From positions 124,001-188,000 of the forward strand of contig NZ_ARQF01000021.1 in the NCBI RefSeq assembly GCF_000384815.1: a stretch of 64,000 nucleotides of DNA. The letters run 5' to 3'. The DNA is from Halodesulfovibrio aestuarii DSM 17919 = ATCC 29578 (lineage in GTDB: Bacteria; Desulfobacterota; Desulfovibrionia; Desulfovibrionales; Desulfovibrionaceae). Every line of letters starts with the position of its first letter. Within the stretch, counting starts at the first letter, position 1. Made by a program: the position numbers and the translations under genes. Under the pieces are notes generated by a model that did not search any database, had not been told where the DNA came from, and worked only from the letters and a program-made list of their open reading frames with translations. This document shows positions 36,205-44,667 of this stretch, piece after piece.

Positions 36205-36654
36205 CTAGAATTCTCTATCGAGCAGCAGGTGCGAAAAGTACCCGATAACAGCGGCAAGATAGAATGGCAGTGTCACGACCCATGTTTCTCGGAAAAAAAT
36301 CCACGGTAGTGCAATGAGTGGGACAGGGACGAGAAGCATGGCCCACCAAGTGTGTGTCCAGCCCCTGTGTTTTCCTAAAGCCGGTAGCATGGCAAATAAC
36401 CCGAGTATGGCTGCCCATTGGTAATAATGATTAACGATGAGCAAAACATCTGTAATGGCCATAATGGAGTAGAAAAAATTCTGCCCTTTCGATTCCGTGT
36501 CTGTGTCAGGAAAAAGGGATGCCATTACTGCAATGGAAAATAGTGCAGAGAGAAGCCAGGCATCGTAGGGAAGATATGAAAAGTGAACTGCGGCTGCAAT
36601 TGTGCCGCCTCCTAATACTGCGCCACCTGTGAGGTGTGCTTTATATCCGGGCAT
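36205..36654 (-). CDS. DUF457/YdjM-like membrane-bound metal-dependent hydrolase family protein
   Basis: 149-residue protein with four or five hydrophobic segments. The family pattern is seen: an N-terminal HLTGGAVLGG, acidic FPDTDTESKG, HRGWTHTWW, and a terminal FSHLLLDREF. The conserved His/Asp residues suggest a metal site, and the E. coli member YdjM is an SOS-regulated inner-membrane protein; no activity is proved. Single gene. Start at 36654 follows a purine-rich AAGGAAAT. Confidence 0.82.
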   Translation of the reverse strand: MPGYKAHLTGGAVLGGGTIAAAVHFSYLPYDAWLLSALFSIAVMASLFPDTDTESKGQNFFYSIMAITDVLLIVNHYYQWAAILGLFAMLPALGKHRGWTHTWWAMLLVPVPLIALPWIFFRETWVVTLPFYLAAVIGYFSHLLLDREF

Positions 36655-36751
36655 AGTATTTCCTTATGAATATGCAAAATTTATCGAACAATGTACTGAA
36701 ATTATATCGAGTGGTAAAGACTGTGGTAAGACCAGAAGTGTAAAATGTGTA

Positions 36752-36781
36752 CATCTGTTATAGGTTATCCATCTGTTATAG
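36752..36781 (+). repeat. Direct repeat of 12 bases
   Basis: CATCTGTTATAG occurs at 36752-36763 and again at 36770-36781, giving an 18-base period (just under two helical turns). It lies about 60 bases upstream of the structured RNA candidate and could bind a regulator. Chance duplication in AT-rich DNA is possible. Confidence 0.5.
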
Positions 36782-36837
36782 AAGTTTTTTTAGTGTTTGA
36801 AATCATGGCGAAGCTGTTGCTTATGGGCATAATACAA

Positions 36838-36981
36838 ACAGTGTAGAGCAGGACGGGCACGCTGCCTGTTTGCACATAAAGTGCCGGGGGGACGCCCTCG
36901 GCCAATGGAAACACTCCGAGCCTTCGGGCAGGTAAACGGGGAAAAAGAGTGAAACATCGTTTCATTTTTTTTCCCCGTTTT
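36838..36981 (+). ncRNA. Structured RNA candidate (riboswitch-like leader with terminator)
   Basis: A GC-rich island in AT-rich surroundings, rich in local stems: GGCA-CGC-TGCC near 36855, GCAC-ATAAA-GTGC near 36871, GCCGGGGG-GACG-CCCTCGGC (36883-36902), and GCC-TTCG-GGC (36920-36929). The CCGAG at 36916 can instead pair with the CTCGG at 36897, giving alternatives. At the 3' side AAACGGGGAAAAA and AGTGAAAC pair with GTTTCAT and TTTTTCCCCGTTT, forming a 20-bp hairpin (36934-36981) followed by TTTT. This layout resembles an aptamer plus terminator. The segment ACACTCCGAGCC with GGCAGGTAAACGGGG makes me think of the molybdenum/tungsten-cofactor riboswitch family, but I cannot confirm it. The first downstream gene is hdrC, 600 bases away. 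Confidence 0.5.
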
Positions 36982-37592
36982 AACGTTCTTGCAATGGTAA
37001 AGAGTTTTGTTTGATATTTGAGTGATCACTCAAATGTTTTATGGGCAGATGATTGAATGTTCAAATCAGCACAAATTTTCAATAATTACACGTTTTCAAG
37101 TAAAATAACGCATTTATTGTGATGATAGAATCATATTCCGCTGTTTTTTTTGATTTTATTTGCATTAAATTAATTCGGAAAAATCGAACAGACGGGTTGC
37201 CAATGTTTGTTAGCAGAGTTAGTCTATAACTATAAATAGAGTGATGTTTCTAGAGCTACTTTGTTGTGATTTGGTACCCACAATATGAACCGCTCGAAGA
37301 TGAAATTGTTGATATGTGAGACATTACATAGCGCTACAGTCTGAAAAACATACACGGGTTTTTGTCGCTTATGGGTTAAAGCTGCAAAAGAGGCTCGAAG
37401 TTTTTTTTGGGTAATATGCTGAAGTAACTACTTTTTGTGTTTGGCGTTTGTCTCATTCTTTGTTGCATAGCAGTCGGGGTCTGTATTGCTTCCGAGTTCT
37501 TCTATTTCTTGTATCACTCTTTGCTGAACTGGTGTTTAGGCATGTTTTTTATGCCAATTTGCTGCCTTTTTCAGTTAACATTTGGAGGAGCC

Positions 37593-38162
37593 ATGGAAAC
37601 CATCCCTCTTAACTCTCCGGATAAAGAATTCATCCGTGAAGTTCAGGAGAGAAGTGGACAGAATGTGCTAACGTGCTACCAATGTGGCAATTGCACAGCT
37701 GGTTGTCCTTATAACTTTGCGTACGACATCTCTGTGAGTCGTGTAATGCGTCTCGTACAGCTTGGTCAGCGCGAAGCCGTTCTTAAGAGTCATTCTATTT
37801 GGCTGTGTGCAAGCTGTCAGTCCTGTACAACTCGCTGTCCTAACAACATTGATGTCGCTAAAATTATGGATGTTCTGCGTCACATGGCACGTGAGGCAGG
37901 TTACGCAACAGAGCGTAATATAAAAGCATTTGGCGATGCATTCCTTGAGTCCGTCGAAAAGCATGGTCGAGTGTATGAACTTGGCGTAACCGCATCATAC
38001 GTTTGCAAAACAGGCAGATTCTGGACAGACATAGATCTTGCTCCGGCGATGCTTCCCAAAAATAAGCTTTCGATTAAGCCGCATGAAATTCGTGGTAAAG
38101 AGCACGTTTCTGAAATCTTCAAACGTTTCAGAGAACGCGATATCGCCAAGGAGAACCGCTAA
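37593..38162 (+). CDS. hdrC: Heterodisulfide-reductase-like subunit HdrC
   Basis: 189-residue iron-sulfur subunit with two [4Fe-4S] motifs: CYQCGNCTAGCP and CASCQSCTTRCP. It links HdrB to HdrA. The ATG at 37593 follows GGAGGAGCC; the frame is open 52 codons upstream, but that part has no ribosome site and no resemblance to the family. First gene of the seven-gene hdrCBA-floxDCBA operon; hdrB overlaps its stop by one base (TAATG). Confidence 0.95.
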   Translation: METIPLNSPDKEFIREVQERSGQNVLTCYQCGNCTAGCPYNFAYDISVSRVMRLVQLGQREAVLKSHSIWLCASCQSCTTRCPNNIDVAKIMDVLRHMAREAGYATERNIKAFGDAFLESVEKHGRVYELGVTASYVCKTGRFWTDIDLAPAMLPKNKLSIKPHEIRGKEHVSEIFKRFRERDIAKENR

Positions 38163-39037
38163 TGTCAATTTCTGTAGGATACTACCCGGGGTGTTCCGGT
38201 AGTGGCACGTCTGTAGAATACGACAAGTCCACTCGTGCAGTCTGTAAAAAGCTCGGTATCGAGCTTAACGACATCGATGATTGGAGCTGTTGCGGATCCA
38301 CTCCGGCTCATACCGTAAATCATACTCTTTCTGCTGCTCTTTCTGCTCGTAACCTTGTCCTCGCAGCTAAACAGGGGCAGGAAGAAGTGGTAACACCTTG
38401 CCCTAGTTGTCTTGCTAACCTTCGCACAGCTTCACGCAAAATCGAAGATGAGACCTACCGTCCTAAGGTGGAAGCTCTTCTTGACGAATCTTGCGAAAAA
38501 GCCGCTACAGTAGCGTCTACTTTGCAGCTTATTGTGGAAAAAGTTGGTATGGACGCTATTAAAAAAGCTGTTGTTAAACCGCTTAAAGACCTTAACGTCG
38601 CTTGCTACTACGGCTGTATCATGAACCGTCCGCCGGAACTTATGCAGTTTGATGATTCTGAAAATCCAATGGCGATGGACAATATCATGGAAGCGTGTGG
38701 CGCAACTGTACTGCCTTTCCCTCTTAAAGTTGAGTGTTGCGGTGCTGCAGGCGGTATGCCTAGAAAAGATCTTGTAACCGAACTTTCAGGACGTCTGCTT
38801 GATGTTGCAGCATCTCTGAATACCGAGATTATTGTAACAGCCTGTCCGTTGTGTCAGATGAACCTTGACCTTCGTCAGGGGCAGGTGAACCGTGCAAACG
38901 GCACCAGTTATGATATCCCGGTTGTGTACTTTACACAGCTGCTCGGTTTGGCTCTTGGTCTTTCTGCTGAAGAGGTTGGCTTGTCCAAGCTCGTAGTAGA
39001 CCCGACACCTCGTCTGCGTTTTGCTGGCGTTTTATAG
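38162..39037 (+). CDS. hdrB: Heterodisulfide-reductase-like subunit HdrB
   Basis: 291-residue catalytic subunit with two CCG domains, which hold noncubane [4Fe-4S] clusters in methanogen HdrB. Cys motifs: YYPGCSGSGTS, SCCGSTPAH, CPSCLAN, YYGC, ECCGAAGGMP and CPLCQMN. In sulfate reducers the disulfide acceptor is thought to be the DsrC trisulfide/disulfide; that is established for D. vulgaris by genetic work, not for this protein. Overlaps hdrC by one base. Confidence 0.95.
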   Translation: MSISVGYYPGCSGSGTSVEYDKSTRAVCKKLGIELNDIDDWSCCGSTPAHTVNHTLSAALSARNLVLAAKQGQEEVVTPCPSCLANLRTASRKIEDETYRPKVEALLDESCEKAATVASTLQLIVEKVGMDAIKKAVVKPLKDLNVACYYGCIMNRPPELMQFDDSENPMAMDNIMEACGATVLPFPLKVECCGAAGGMPRKDLVTELSGRLLDVAASLNTEIIVTACPLCQMNLDLRQGQVNRANGTSYDIPVVYFTQLLGLALGLSAEEVGLSKLVVDPTPRLRFAGVL

Positions 39038-39049
39038 CAAGGAGAGAGT

Positions 39050-41023
39050 ATGCGTATAGGCGTATTTGTCTGCCATTGCGGCAGTAACATCGCGGCTACT
39101 GTTGACTGTCCGGCTGTAGCGGAGCAAGCCAAAAAGCTACAGGACGTAGTGTTCACTACTGACACTATGTATACCTGTTCCGAGCCGGGGCAGAATGAAA
39201 TTATTGAAGCTATAAAAGAGCACAAGCTTGACGGCGTTGTTGTAGCATCTTGTTCTCCACGTATGCACGAAGCAACTTTCCGCCGTGCTCTTGAGCGTGC
39301 AGGTCTTAACCGCTACATGCTCGAAATGGCAAATATCCGTGAACATGTTTCCTGGATTGGTAAAAACAAGGAACGTAACACGGTTAAAGCTTTTGAGCTC
39401 GTTTCAATTGCTGTTGCTAAGCTGCGTAATGACCAGCCGCTTTATGCTAACAAGTTCGACGTTACTAAACGTGTTCTTGTTATTGGTGGCGGTGTTGCCG
39501 GTATTCAGGCTGCACTCGACTGTGCAGATGCTGGCTATCAGGTTGTGATGGTAGAGCGTGAGCAATCCATCGGCGGCAAGATGGCAAAAATCGATAAAAC
39601 CTTCCCAACCGTTGACTGTTCCTCCTGTATCTTAGGTCCAAAGATGGTAGACGTTTCGCAGCATGAAAACATCACGCTGTATGCAATGTCTGAAGTGGAA
39701 AAAATTGAAGGTTATGTTGGTAACTTTGATGTGCAGGTGCGCAAAAAAGCTACTTACGTAAACTGGGATAACTGTACCGGTTGTGGTGCATGTATGGAAA
39801 AATGCCCAAGCAAGAAAAACGTTGATAAATTCAACGAAGGCATCTCCACTTGTACCTCTATCAACATTCCTTTCCCGCAGGCTATTCCTAAGAAAGCTGC
39901 AATTAATCCTGAAGGCTGCCTGATGCTTCAGAAGGGCAAGTGTGGCGTGTGTGCCAAGATCTGTCCTACTAAATGTATCGACTTTGAGCAGAAGGATGAA
40001 ATTGTAACGGAAAAAGTTGGCGCGGTTATCGCGGCTACTGGTTATGACATGTTCGACCATTCTGTATACAAACAGTATGGCGCAGGTCAGTATCCGGACG
40101 TTATTACCTCCCTGCAGTATGAGCGTCTTATGAACGCATCCGGTCCTACCGGTGGACACATTAAACGTCCATCTGATGGTAAAGAACCGAAAAAAGTTGT
40201 GTTCGTACAGTGTGTAGGTTCTCGTGATCCTGCCGTTGGCCGTCCATACTGTTCTGGTTTCTGTTGCATGTACACTGCAAAGCAGGCGATTCTCACTAAA
40301 GATCACATCCCAGATTCTGATTCTTATGTGTTCTACATGGATATTCGTTCCCCTGGTAAAGGATATGACGAATTTACCCGTAGAGCTCAGGAGCAGTATG
40401 GAGTGCAGTATCTTCGTGGTCGCGTATCCATGATCTACCCTAAAGGAGATCGATACATCGTACGTGGTTCAGATACTCTCGCTGGCACGCAGGTTGAAGT
40501 TGAAGCCGATCTCGTGGTTCTGGCTGTTGGTGCAGAAAGTGCTAAAAATGCACCTGCACTTGCTGAAAAAATGCGTATTTCCTATGACTCCTACGGATTC
40601 TTTATGGAAGCTCACCCTAAACTGAAACCAGTTGAAACAAACACCGCCGGTGTTTACCTCGCAGGTTCCTGCTTAGGACCAAGAGATATTCCAACATCCG
40701 TTGGTCAGGGTAGTGCGGCAGCAGCTAAAGTAATGACCCTGTTCTCTAAAGATAAGCTTGAAAGTGACCCTCAGGTCTCCCGCGTTAACACTTCCCGTTG
40801 CGTAGGCTGCATGAAGTGTGCTGCCACTTGTCCGTTCGGTGCTATCAAAGAAGTAACCGACCGTGCAGGTAATGTGAAAGCTGAAGTTATTGAAACAGTA
40901 TGTCAGGGCTGCGGTATTTGTACCGTTACCTGTCCTCAGGGTGCTATTCAGTTGCAGCACTTTACAGACAACCAGATTCTCGCGGAGGTTAACGCCTTAT
41001 GTCAGGCTCAAGTGGACTTTTAG
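39050..41023 (+). CDS. hdrA: Heterodisulfide-reductase-like subunit HdrA (electron-bifurcating flavoprotein)
   Basis: 657-residue flavoprotein and likely bifurcation centre. N-terminal VCHCGSN and SCSPRMHE, FAD motif IGGGVAGIQAALDCADAG near residue 145, GGKMAKIDKTFPTVDCSSC, two pairs of ferredoxin-type motifs (CTGCGACMEKCP and CGVCAKICP in the middle, CVGCMKCAATCP and CQGCGICTVTCP at the C-terminus). The Cys pattern matches HdrA from D. vulgaris-type Hdr-Flox. Start follows AAGGAGAGAGT. floxD overlaps the end by 25 bases. Confidence 0.95.
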   Translation: MRIGVFVCHCGSNIAATVDCPAVAEQAKKLQDVVFTTDTMYTCSEPGQNEIIEAIKEHKLDGVVVASCSPRMHEATFRRALERAGLNRYMLEMANIREHVSWIGKNKERNTVKAFELVSIAVAKLRNDQPLYANKFDVTKRVLVIGGGVAGIQAALDCADAGYQVVMVEREQSIGGKMAKIDKTFPTVDCSSCILGPKMVDVSQHENITLYAMSEVEKIEGYVGNFDVQVRKKATYVNWDNCTGCGACMEKCPSKKNVDKFNEGISTCTSINIPFPQAIPKKAAINPEGCLMLQKGKCGVCAKICPTKCIDFEQKDEIVTEKVGAVIAATGYDMFDHSVYKQYGAGQYPDVITSLQYERLMNASGPTGGHIKRPSDGKEPKKVVFVQCVGSRDPAVGRPYCSGFCCMYTAKQAILTKDHIPDSDSYVFYMDIRSPGKGYDEFTRRAQEQYGVQYLRGRVSMIYPKGDRYIVRGSDTLAGTQVEVEADLVVLAVGAESAKNAPALAEKMRISYDSYGFFMEAHPKLKPVETNTAGVYLAGSCLGPRDIPTSVGQGSAAAAKVMTLFSKDKLESDPQVSRVNTSRCVGCMKCAATCPFGAIKEVTDRAGNVKAEVIETVCQGCGICTVTCPQGAIQLQHFTDNQILAEVNALCQAQVDF

Positions 41024-41523
41024 CAGAAGGCCAAGATCTTCGTATCGTTGGCTTTCTGTGTAACTGGTGCTCTTACGGTGGTGCAGATACCGCAGGTGTT
41101 GCACGTTTTGAACAGCCTACAGATTTACGCGTAATCCGCGTACCTTGTTCCGGTCGTATTGATCCGCTGTTCATTGCACGTGCACTCATGAGTGGTGCAG
41201 ATGGCGTACTTGTATCTGGTTGTCACCCTCGTGACTGCCACTATGCAGAAGGTAACTTTTACGCTCGCCGCCGCTTTGAAATGCTCAAGCAGTTCCTGTC
41301 CGTTACCGGTATTGATCCAGAACGCTTCCATTACACATGGGTTTCTGCATCCGAAGGCCAACGCTGGCAGGATGTTGTTACCTCCTTTACAGAACGTATT
41401 CACAAGCTCGGCCCGGCACCAAAAATGTCCGGTGGCACCGGTTATGATGAAGAGTGTCTGAAAGAAATCGCGGCTGCTGTCTCCTGTGGCGAACAGTGTC
41501 CGTGTCATAAGGAGAAAGCGTAA
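40999..41523 (+). CDS. floxD: FloxD (MvhD-like [2Fe-2S] electron-transfer subunit)
   Basis: 174 residues with the MvhD/FloxD cysteine set: GFLCNWCSYGGADTAG, RVPCSGRIDPL, SGCHPRDCHYAEGN. In methanogens MvhD delivers electrons from hydrogenase to HdrA; here it should connect the Flox NADH dehydrogenase module to HdrA. The start overlaps hdrA by 25 bases and a GAGG lies 11 bases upstream, so translation is probably coupled. A C-terminal CGEQCPCHK motif is an extra cysteine cluster. Confidence 0.92.
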   Translation: MSGSSGLLAEGQDLRIVGFLCNWCSYGGADTAGVARFEQPTDLRVIRVPCSGRIDPLFIARALMSGADGVLVSGCHPRDCHYAEGNFYARRRFEMLKQFLSVTGIDPERFHYTWVSASEGQRWQDVVTSFTERIHKLGPAPKMSGGTGYDEECLKEIAAAVSCGEQCPCHKEKA

Positions 41524-42479
41524 TGCAGGCTCTTGCAGAACTTAAAGAACAAATCCGTCAGGCATTGCCTGATTTGGATGTAGTTATTGGCTGGCAGCAG
41601 GGGTTCGATGCATTGCATACTCGCCCCCTCTTTATCCGCTCTGAAGAAGATATTGATAAGCTCGTTGTTAACGAATTCTGCGTAGTGAACCCCGCTTCTT
41701 ACCTTCGTGAATTACGCGGTGGTAAAAAGGTTGGCCTTGTGCTGAAGGGCTGTGACTCCCGTTCCGTTATCGAGCTTCTTCAGGAAGATCTTCTTAAAGA
41801 AGAAGATCTTACTATCTTTGGCTTCGGCTGTAACGGTATACTGAACCATACAAAGCTTCAGGCTCGTTTCGGTGAACTTGGTTTCATTCAGTCCATTGAA
41901 AATGACGGTGCTAACGTAACTGTTGTTGTCGGTGACAATAAAGAGACTGTTCCGTTTACTGAATTGTGTGCTGATAAATGCTTAACATGCGTTTATCCGA
42001 ATACCTTGCAGTGCTCTCATTTTGTAGGCGAAGAATCCACTAAGAAACCGGAATCTGAAAAGAATAAGGCTCTCGAAGAATTTGAGAAGCTTTCTCTGGA
42101 AGAGCGATTTGCTTTCTGGCAGGACCAGATGCGCCGTTGCATTCGCTGTTATGCATGTCGTAACGCATGCCCTATGTGCGTATGTAAAGATCACTGTATC
42201 GCGAACTCTCGCGAACCAAAATGGTTGAGCGAAGAAGTGGATGTGCAGAACAACTTCATGTTCCAGCTTATTCACGTAATGCACTTAACAGGTCGTTGCG
42301 TAGAATGCGGTGAATGTGAGCGCGCTTGTCCAATGGATATTCCGATTATGCTGTTAAGACGCAAAATGGCTGGCGTTATTCGCGATGTTTTCGCTTACAA
42401 CGCAGGGACCAATGCGGAAGATACTCCTCCGCTTATGTGTTTTAAAGTGGAAGAACCAACTATCGAGGAGCGGCACTAG
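41523..42479 (+). CDS. floxC: FloxC (FrhB/ferredoxin-type subunit)
   Basis: 318 residues. The N-terminal domain (residues 1-200) resembles F420-hydrogenase beta/ FdhB-like proteins, with GLVLKGCDSRSVIELLQ and FGFGCNGILN. The C-terminal part has ferredoxin motifs CIRCYACRNACPMCVC and CVECGECERACP. The stop-start TAATG overlap with floxD implies coupling. It probably carries electrons within the Flox unit. Names follow the D. vulgaris floxABCD scheme; the C/B order is by similarity. Confidence 0.88.
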   Translation: MQALAELKEQIRQALPDLDVVIGWQQGFDALHTRPLFIRSEEDIDKLVVNEFCVVNPASYLRELRGGKKVGLVLKGCDSRSVIELLQEDLLKEEDLTIFGFGCNGILNHTKLQARFGELGFIQSIENDGANVTVVVGDNKETVPFTELCADKCLTCVYPNTLQCSHFVGEESTKKPESEKNKALEEFEKLSLEERFAFWQDQMRRCIRCYACRNACPMCVCKDHCIANSREPKWLSEEVDVQNNFMFQLIHVMHLTGRCVECGECERACPMDIPIMLLRRKMAGVIRDVFAYNAGTNAEDTPPLMCFKVEEPTIEERH

Positions 42480-42481
42480 TC

Positions 42482-43540
42482 ATGGCTTGCAAATTTATCT
42501 CAAACGAAGATATCACATTGTGGCTTGAGGCTCTTGCTAAAGACCACGTAGTGTTTGTTCCGGTGGATGACTGCGGTTCTGTGACCTTCCGTCCACTTGC
42601 AGAAGGCCGTAAGCCGGTTCTTGACCGTGTGCCTGTGCGTTCACCAAAAGAAGCAGTTTTTCCTCAAAATGAAACCCTGCTTCTCTACAAATACGAAAAA
42701 GACTTGGAAGATCCAGAGCACTCCACTGTTCGCATTAAAGAAACTCTGCCCAAAGAACGTGCAGTAGTTTTTGGTACGCGTCCATGTGGAGCACGTGGAA
42801 TGACAGTCTTTGACCGCGTGTTCGATAATGAGCGCATTCGTGACCCGTACTATGCAACGCGTCGTGAAAATACATTATTCATTACACTGGCATGTAACAA
42901 GGTCGAGTCTACTTGCTTCTGTCACGAAGTTGGTAGCGGCCCTGCAGACACTGCTGGTTCTGACGTACTCCTTACTCCTGTACAAGGCGGCTACACCGCT
43001 GAAGCTGTTACCGAACGTGGTGGACAGATGCTTGAAGCAAGTGTCTTTGCAGACGGCGGTAATAAATGCGCGGAAGCCGAAGAAGTTAAGAAAGCTACTC
43101 GCGAAATGCTTGGTGAAGCACATGACTACTCCGATGCACCAGAAAAGCTTCTTGCTGTGTTTGATGATGACGAATTCTGGGAAGAACAGGCTGCCGGCTG
43201 TATCAGCTGCGGCGCATGTACATACCTTTGTCCTACTTGCTATTGCTTCAACATTACTGATGAAGCAACCGGTACTACCGGTAAACGCTTGCGTACATGG
43301 GATACCTGCATGAGCTTCCAGTACACTTTGGAAGGTAGCGGACATAACCCGCGTTCTACCAAAGCTAAGCGTCTGAAAAACCGCGTGAACCACAAATTCT
43401 CTTATTACCCTGATACATACGAGAAGAATATTGCCTGCTGTGGTTGTGGTCGTTGCATTAAAAGCTGTCCTGCTTCTGTGGATATTCGTGCTATTGTTAA
43501 AGCAGCACAGGCTCGCGGCGCCAAGAAGGAGTCTAAATAA
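42482..43540 (+). CDS. floxB: FloxB (AsrA/HydA-like iron-sulfur subunit)
   Basis: 352-residue protein resembling the anaerobic sulfite reductase A/hydrogenase gamma-type iron-sulfur subunits. C-terminal motifs: CISCGACTYLCPTCYC (about residue 239) and CCGCGRCIKSCP (about 318), each for a [4Fe-4S] cluster; upstream there are FVPVDD and FGTRPCGARGMTVFD. Together with floxA it should form the NADH-oxidising unit. Spacing to floxC is two bases, and floxA overlaps its stop by one base. Confidence 0.9.
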   Translation: MACKFISNEDITLWLEALAKDHVVFVPVDDCGSVTFRPLAEGRKPVLDRVPVRSPKEAVFPQNETLLLYKYEKDLEDPEHSTVRIKETLPKERAVVFGTRPCGARGMTVFDRVFDNERIRDPYYATRRENTLFITLACNKVESTCFCHEVGSGPADTAGSDVLLTPVQGGYTAEAVTERGGQMLEASVFADGGNKCAEAEEVKKATREMLGEAHDYSDAPEKLLAVFDDDEFWEEQAAGCISCGACTYLCPTCYCFNITDEATGTTGKRLRTWDTCMSFQYTLEGSGHNPRSTKAKRLKNRVNHKFSYYPDTYEKNIACCGCGRCIKSCPASVDIRAIVKAAQARGAKKESK

Positions 43541-44379
43541 TGAAAGCTAATCCAGTTCTGCCGGATATGGCTACCATCATGGAAGTTGTGGAAGAAACAT
43601 CCAACATTAAAACCTTCCGTGTGCGTTTTAATGATGAAAATGTTATGAAGAATTTCACTTTTGAACCGGGACAGGTAGGTCAGCTATCTGTTTTCGGTAT
43701 CGGTGAATCCACCTTTGTAATCAACTCTTCCCCGACTCGTATGGATTACCTTCAGTTCTCCGTAATGCGTGTCGGTGAAGTGACTTCACGTATTCATCAG
43801 CTTAAGGTTGGTGACTCTGTAGGTGTTCGCGCACCTCTTGGTAACGCATTTCCTACAGAGGAAATGAAAGGTCAGGATGTAACATTCATCGGTGGCGGTA
43901 TCGGCATGGCTCCTCTTCGTACGCTCCTCGTGTACATGCTGGATAACCGTGACGATTACGGCAAGATCACTCTTCTTTATGGTGCTCGCTCTCCTCAGGA
44001 TTTGAGCTATCAGGAAGACATTGCAGAGTGGATTGAGCGTGATGACATTGATGTAGTACTCACCGTGGATAACCCGGATGAAGAGTGGGGCAAGAAGCCG
44101 TACGAGAAAGCCGGCCTTATCCCGAATGTACTGAAAGAGATCAATCCTGATAATAAAGGCTACGCGGTTACCTGTGGCCCTCCAATCATGATCAAGTTTA
44201 CTCTGATGGCTCTTAATGAGCTTGGTTTTAAAGATGATAAGATTCTTACTACCCTCGAAAAACGTATGAAATGCGGTGTTGGCCTCTGTGGTCGTTGTAA
44301 CATCGGTGATAAATATGTTTGTGTAGACGGTCCTGTGTTCAAGTATTCAGAACTTCAGGAACTTCCTAACGAGCTGTAG
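43540..44379 (+). CDS. floxA: FloxA (NAD(H)/FAD-binding oxidoreductase subunit)
   Basis: 279-residue ferredoxin-NADP+ reductase-type protein. FAD-binding region (ESTFVINSSPTR and VGVRAPLGN), NAD-binding GGGIGMAPLRTLLVY near residue 125, and a C-terminal [2Fe-2S] motif MKCGVGLCGRCNIG near 247. It should accept electrons from NADH and pass them to FloxB. Established genetics in D. vulgaris supports NADH oxidation coupled to ferredoxin and DsrC reduction by this complex. Last gene of the operon; terminator at 44402. Confidence 0.92.
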   Translation: MKANPVLPDMATIMEVVEETSNIKTFRVRFNDENVMKNFTFEPGQVGQLSVFGIGESTFVINSSPTRMDYLQFSVMRVGEVTSRIHQLKVGDSVGVRAPLGNAFPTEEMKGQDVTFIGGGIGMAPLRTLLVYMLDNRDDYGKITLLYGARSPQDLSYQEDIAEWIERDDIDVVLTVDNPDEEWGKKPYEKAGLIPNVLKEINPDNKGYAVTCGPPIMIKFTLMALNELGFKDDKILTTLEKRMKCGVGLCGRCNIGDKYVCVDGPVFKYSELQELPNEL

Positions 44380-44401
44380 TTGTTATTGTTATAGATTGAT
44401 G

Positions 44402-44437
44402 AAGCCCCCGACACACTCTGTGTATCGGGGGCTTTTT
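44402..44437 (+). terminator. Terminator of the hdr-flox operon
   Basis: Arms AAGCCCCCGA and TCGGGGGCTT with inner ACAC/GTGT, followed by six T residues. Confidence 0.93.
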
Positions 44438-44616
44438 TCTTCTATCGGCGGGCAAAGGGGAAACTTCATCCTGAAAAAAGGTCAGGAGAATGCTATGCCT
44501 TGGTTAACCACAAGACAGTAACATAGGGGTAAGGAGTGTTCTTTTTGCGGGTGCACGGCAGAGCTTTTGCCCTTGAAGACCAGCAAAAGGTATCATCGTG
44601 CCAGAGAAAAAATGAC
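44438..44616 (+). other. Intergenic segment between two terminators, with internal hairpin
   Basis: About 180 bases between the flox terminator and the gap terminator. A nested hairpin occurs at 44550-44603: outer GCACG / CGTGC and inner CTTTTGC / GCAAAAG. With the downstream bidirectional terminator at 44617 this could be a small RNA on the plus strand, but no promoter or known family (6S, SRP, tmRNA) was recognised. Low confidence. Confidence 0.3.
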
Positions 44617-44652
44617 AAAAAAAGCCCGCTGCATATGCAGCGGGCTTTTTTT
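44617..44652. terminator. Bidirectional terminator after gap
   Basis: Arms AAGCCCGCTGCAT and ATGCAGCGGGCTT with T run on both strands; ends the fba-gap transcript on the minus strand. Confidence 0.93.
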
Positions 44653-44667
44653 GTATTCAAATGAATT

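Larger units (their letters stand above)
36655..37592. other. 938-base gene-free region upstream of hdr-flox
   Basis: No convincing coding sequence; short open frames here overlap a GC-rich structured element (36838-36981, separate entry) and would be spurious. It also contains two 12-base direct repeats at 36752 and 36770. From 37000 to 37592 the sequence is AT-rich. A TTGCCA-N17-TAGTCT element near 37198-37226 could be the hdr promoter. TTGTG-N10-CACAA near 37264-37283 resembles a Rex operator but with two extra bases in the spacer. Confidence 0.5.

Noticed and set aside
36765-37029. Two overlapping minus-strand ORFs (66 and 79 codons)
   Set aside because: They lie across the GC-rich structured RNA candidate, have no ribosome site and look like frame-dependent readings of hairpins.
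44480-44600. Tested as an SRP or 6S RNA because of GGTCAGG and a bulged hairpin
   Set aside because: The SRP GGAAGGAAGCAGC motif is missing and the 6S central bubble is not recognisable.
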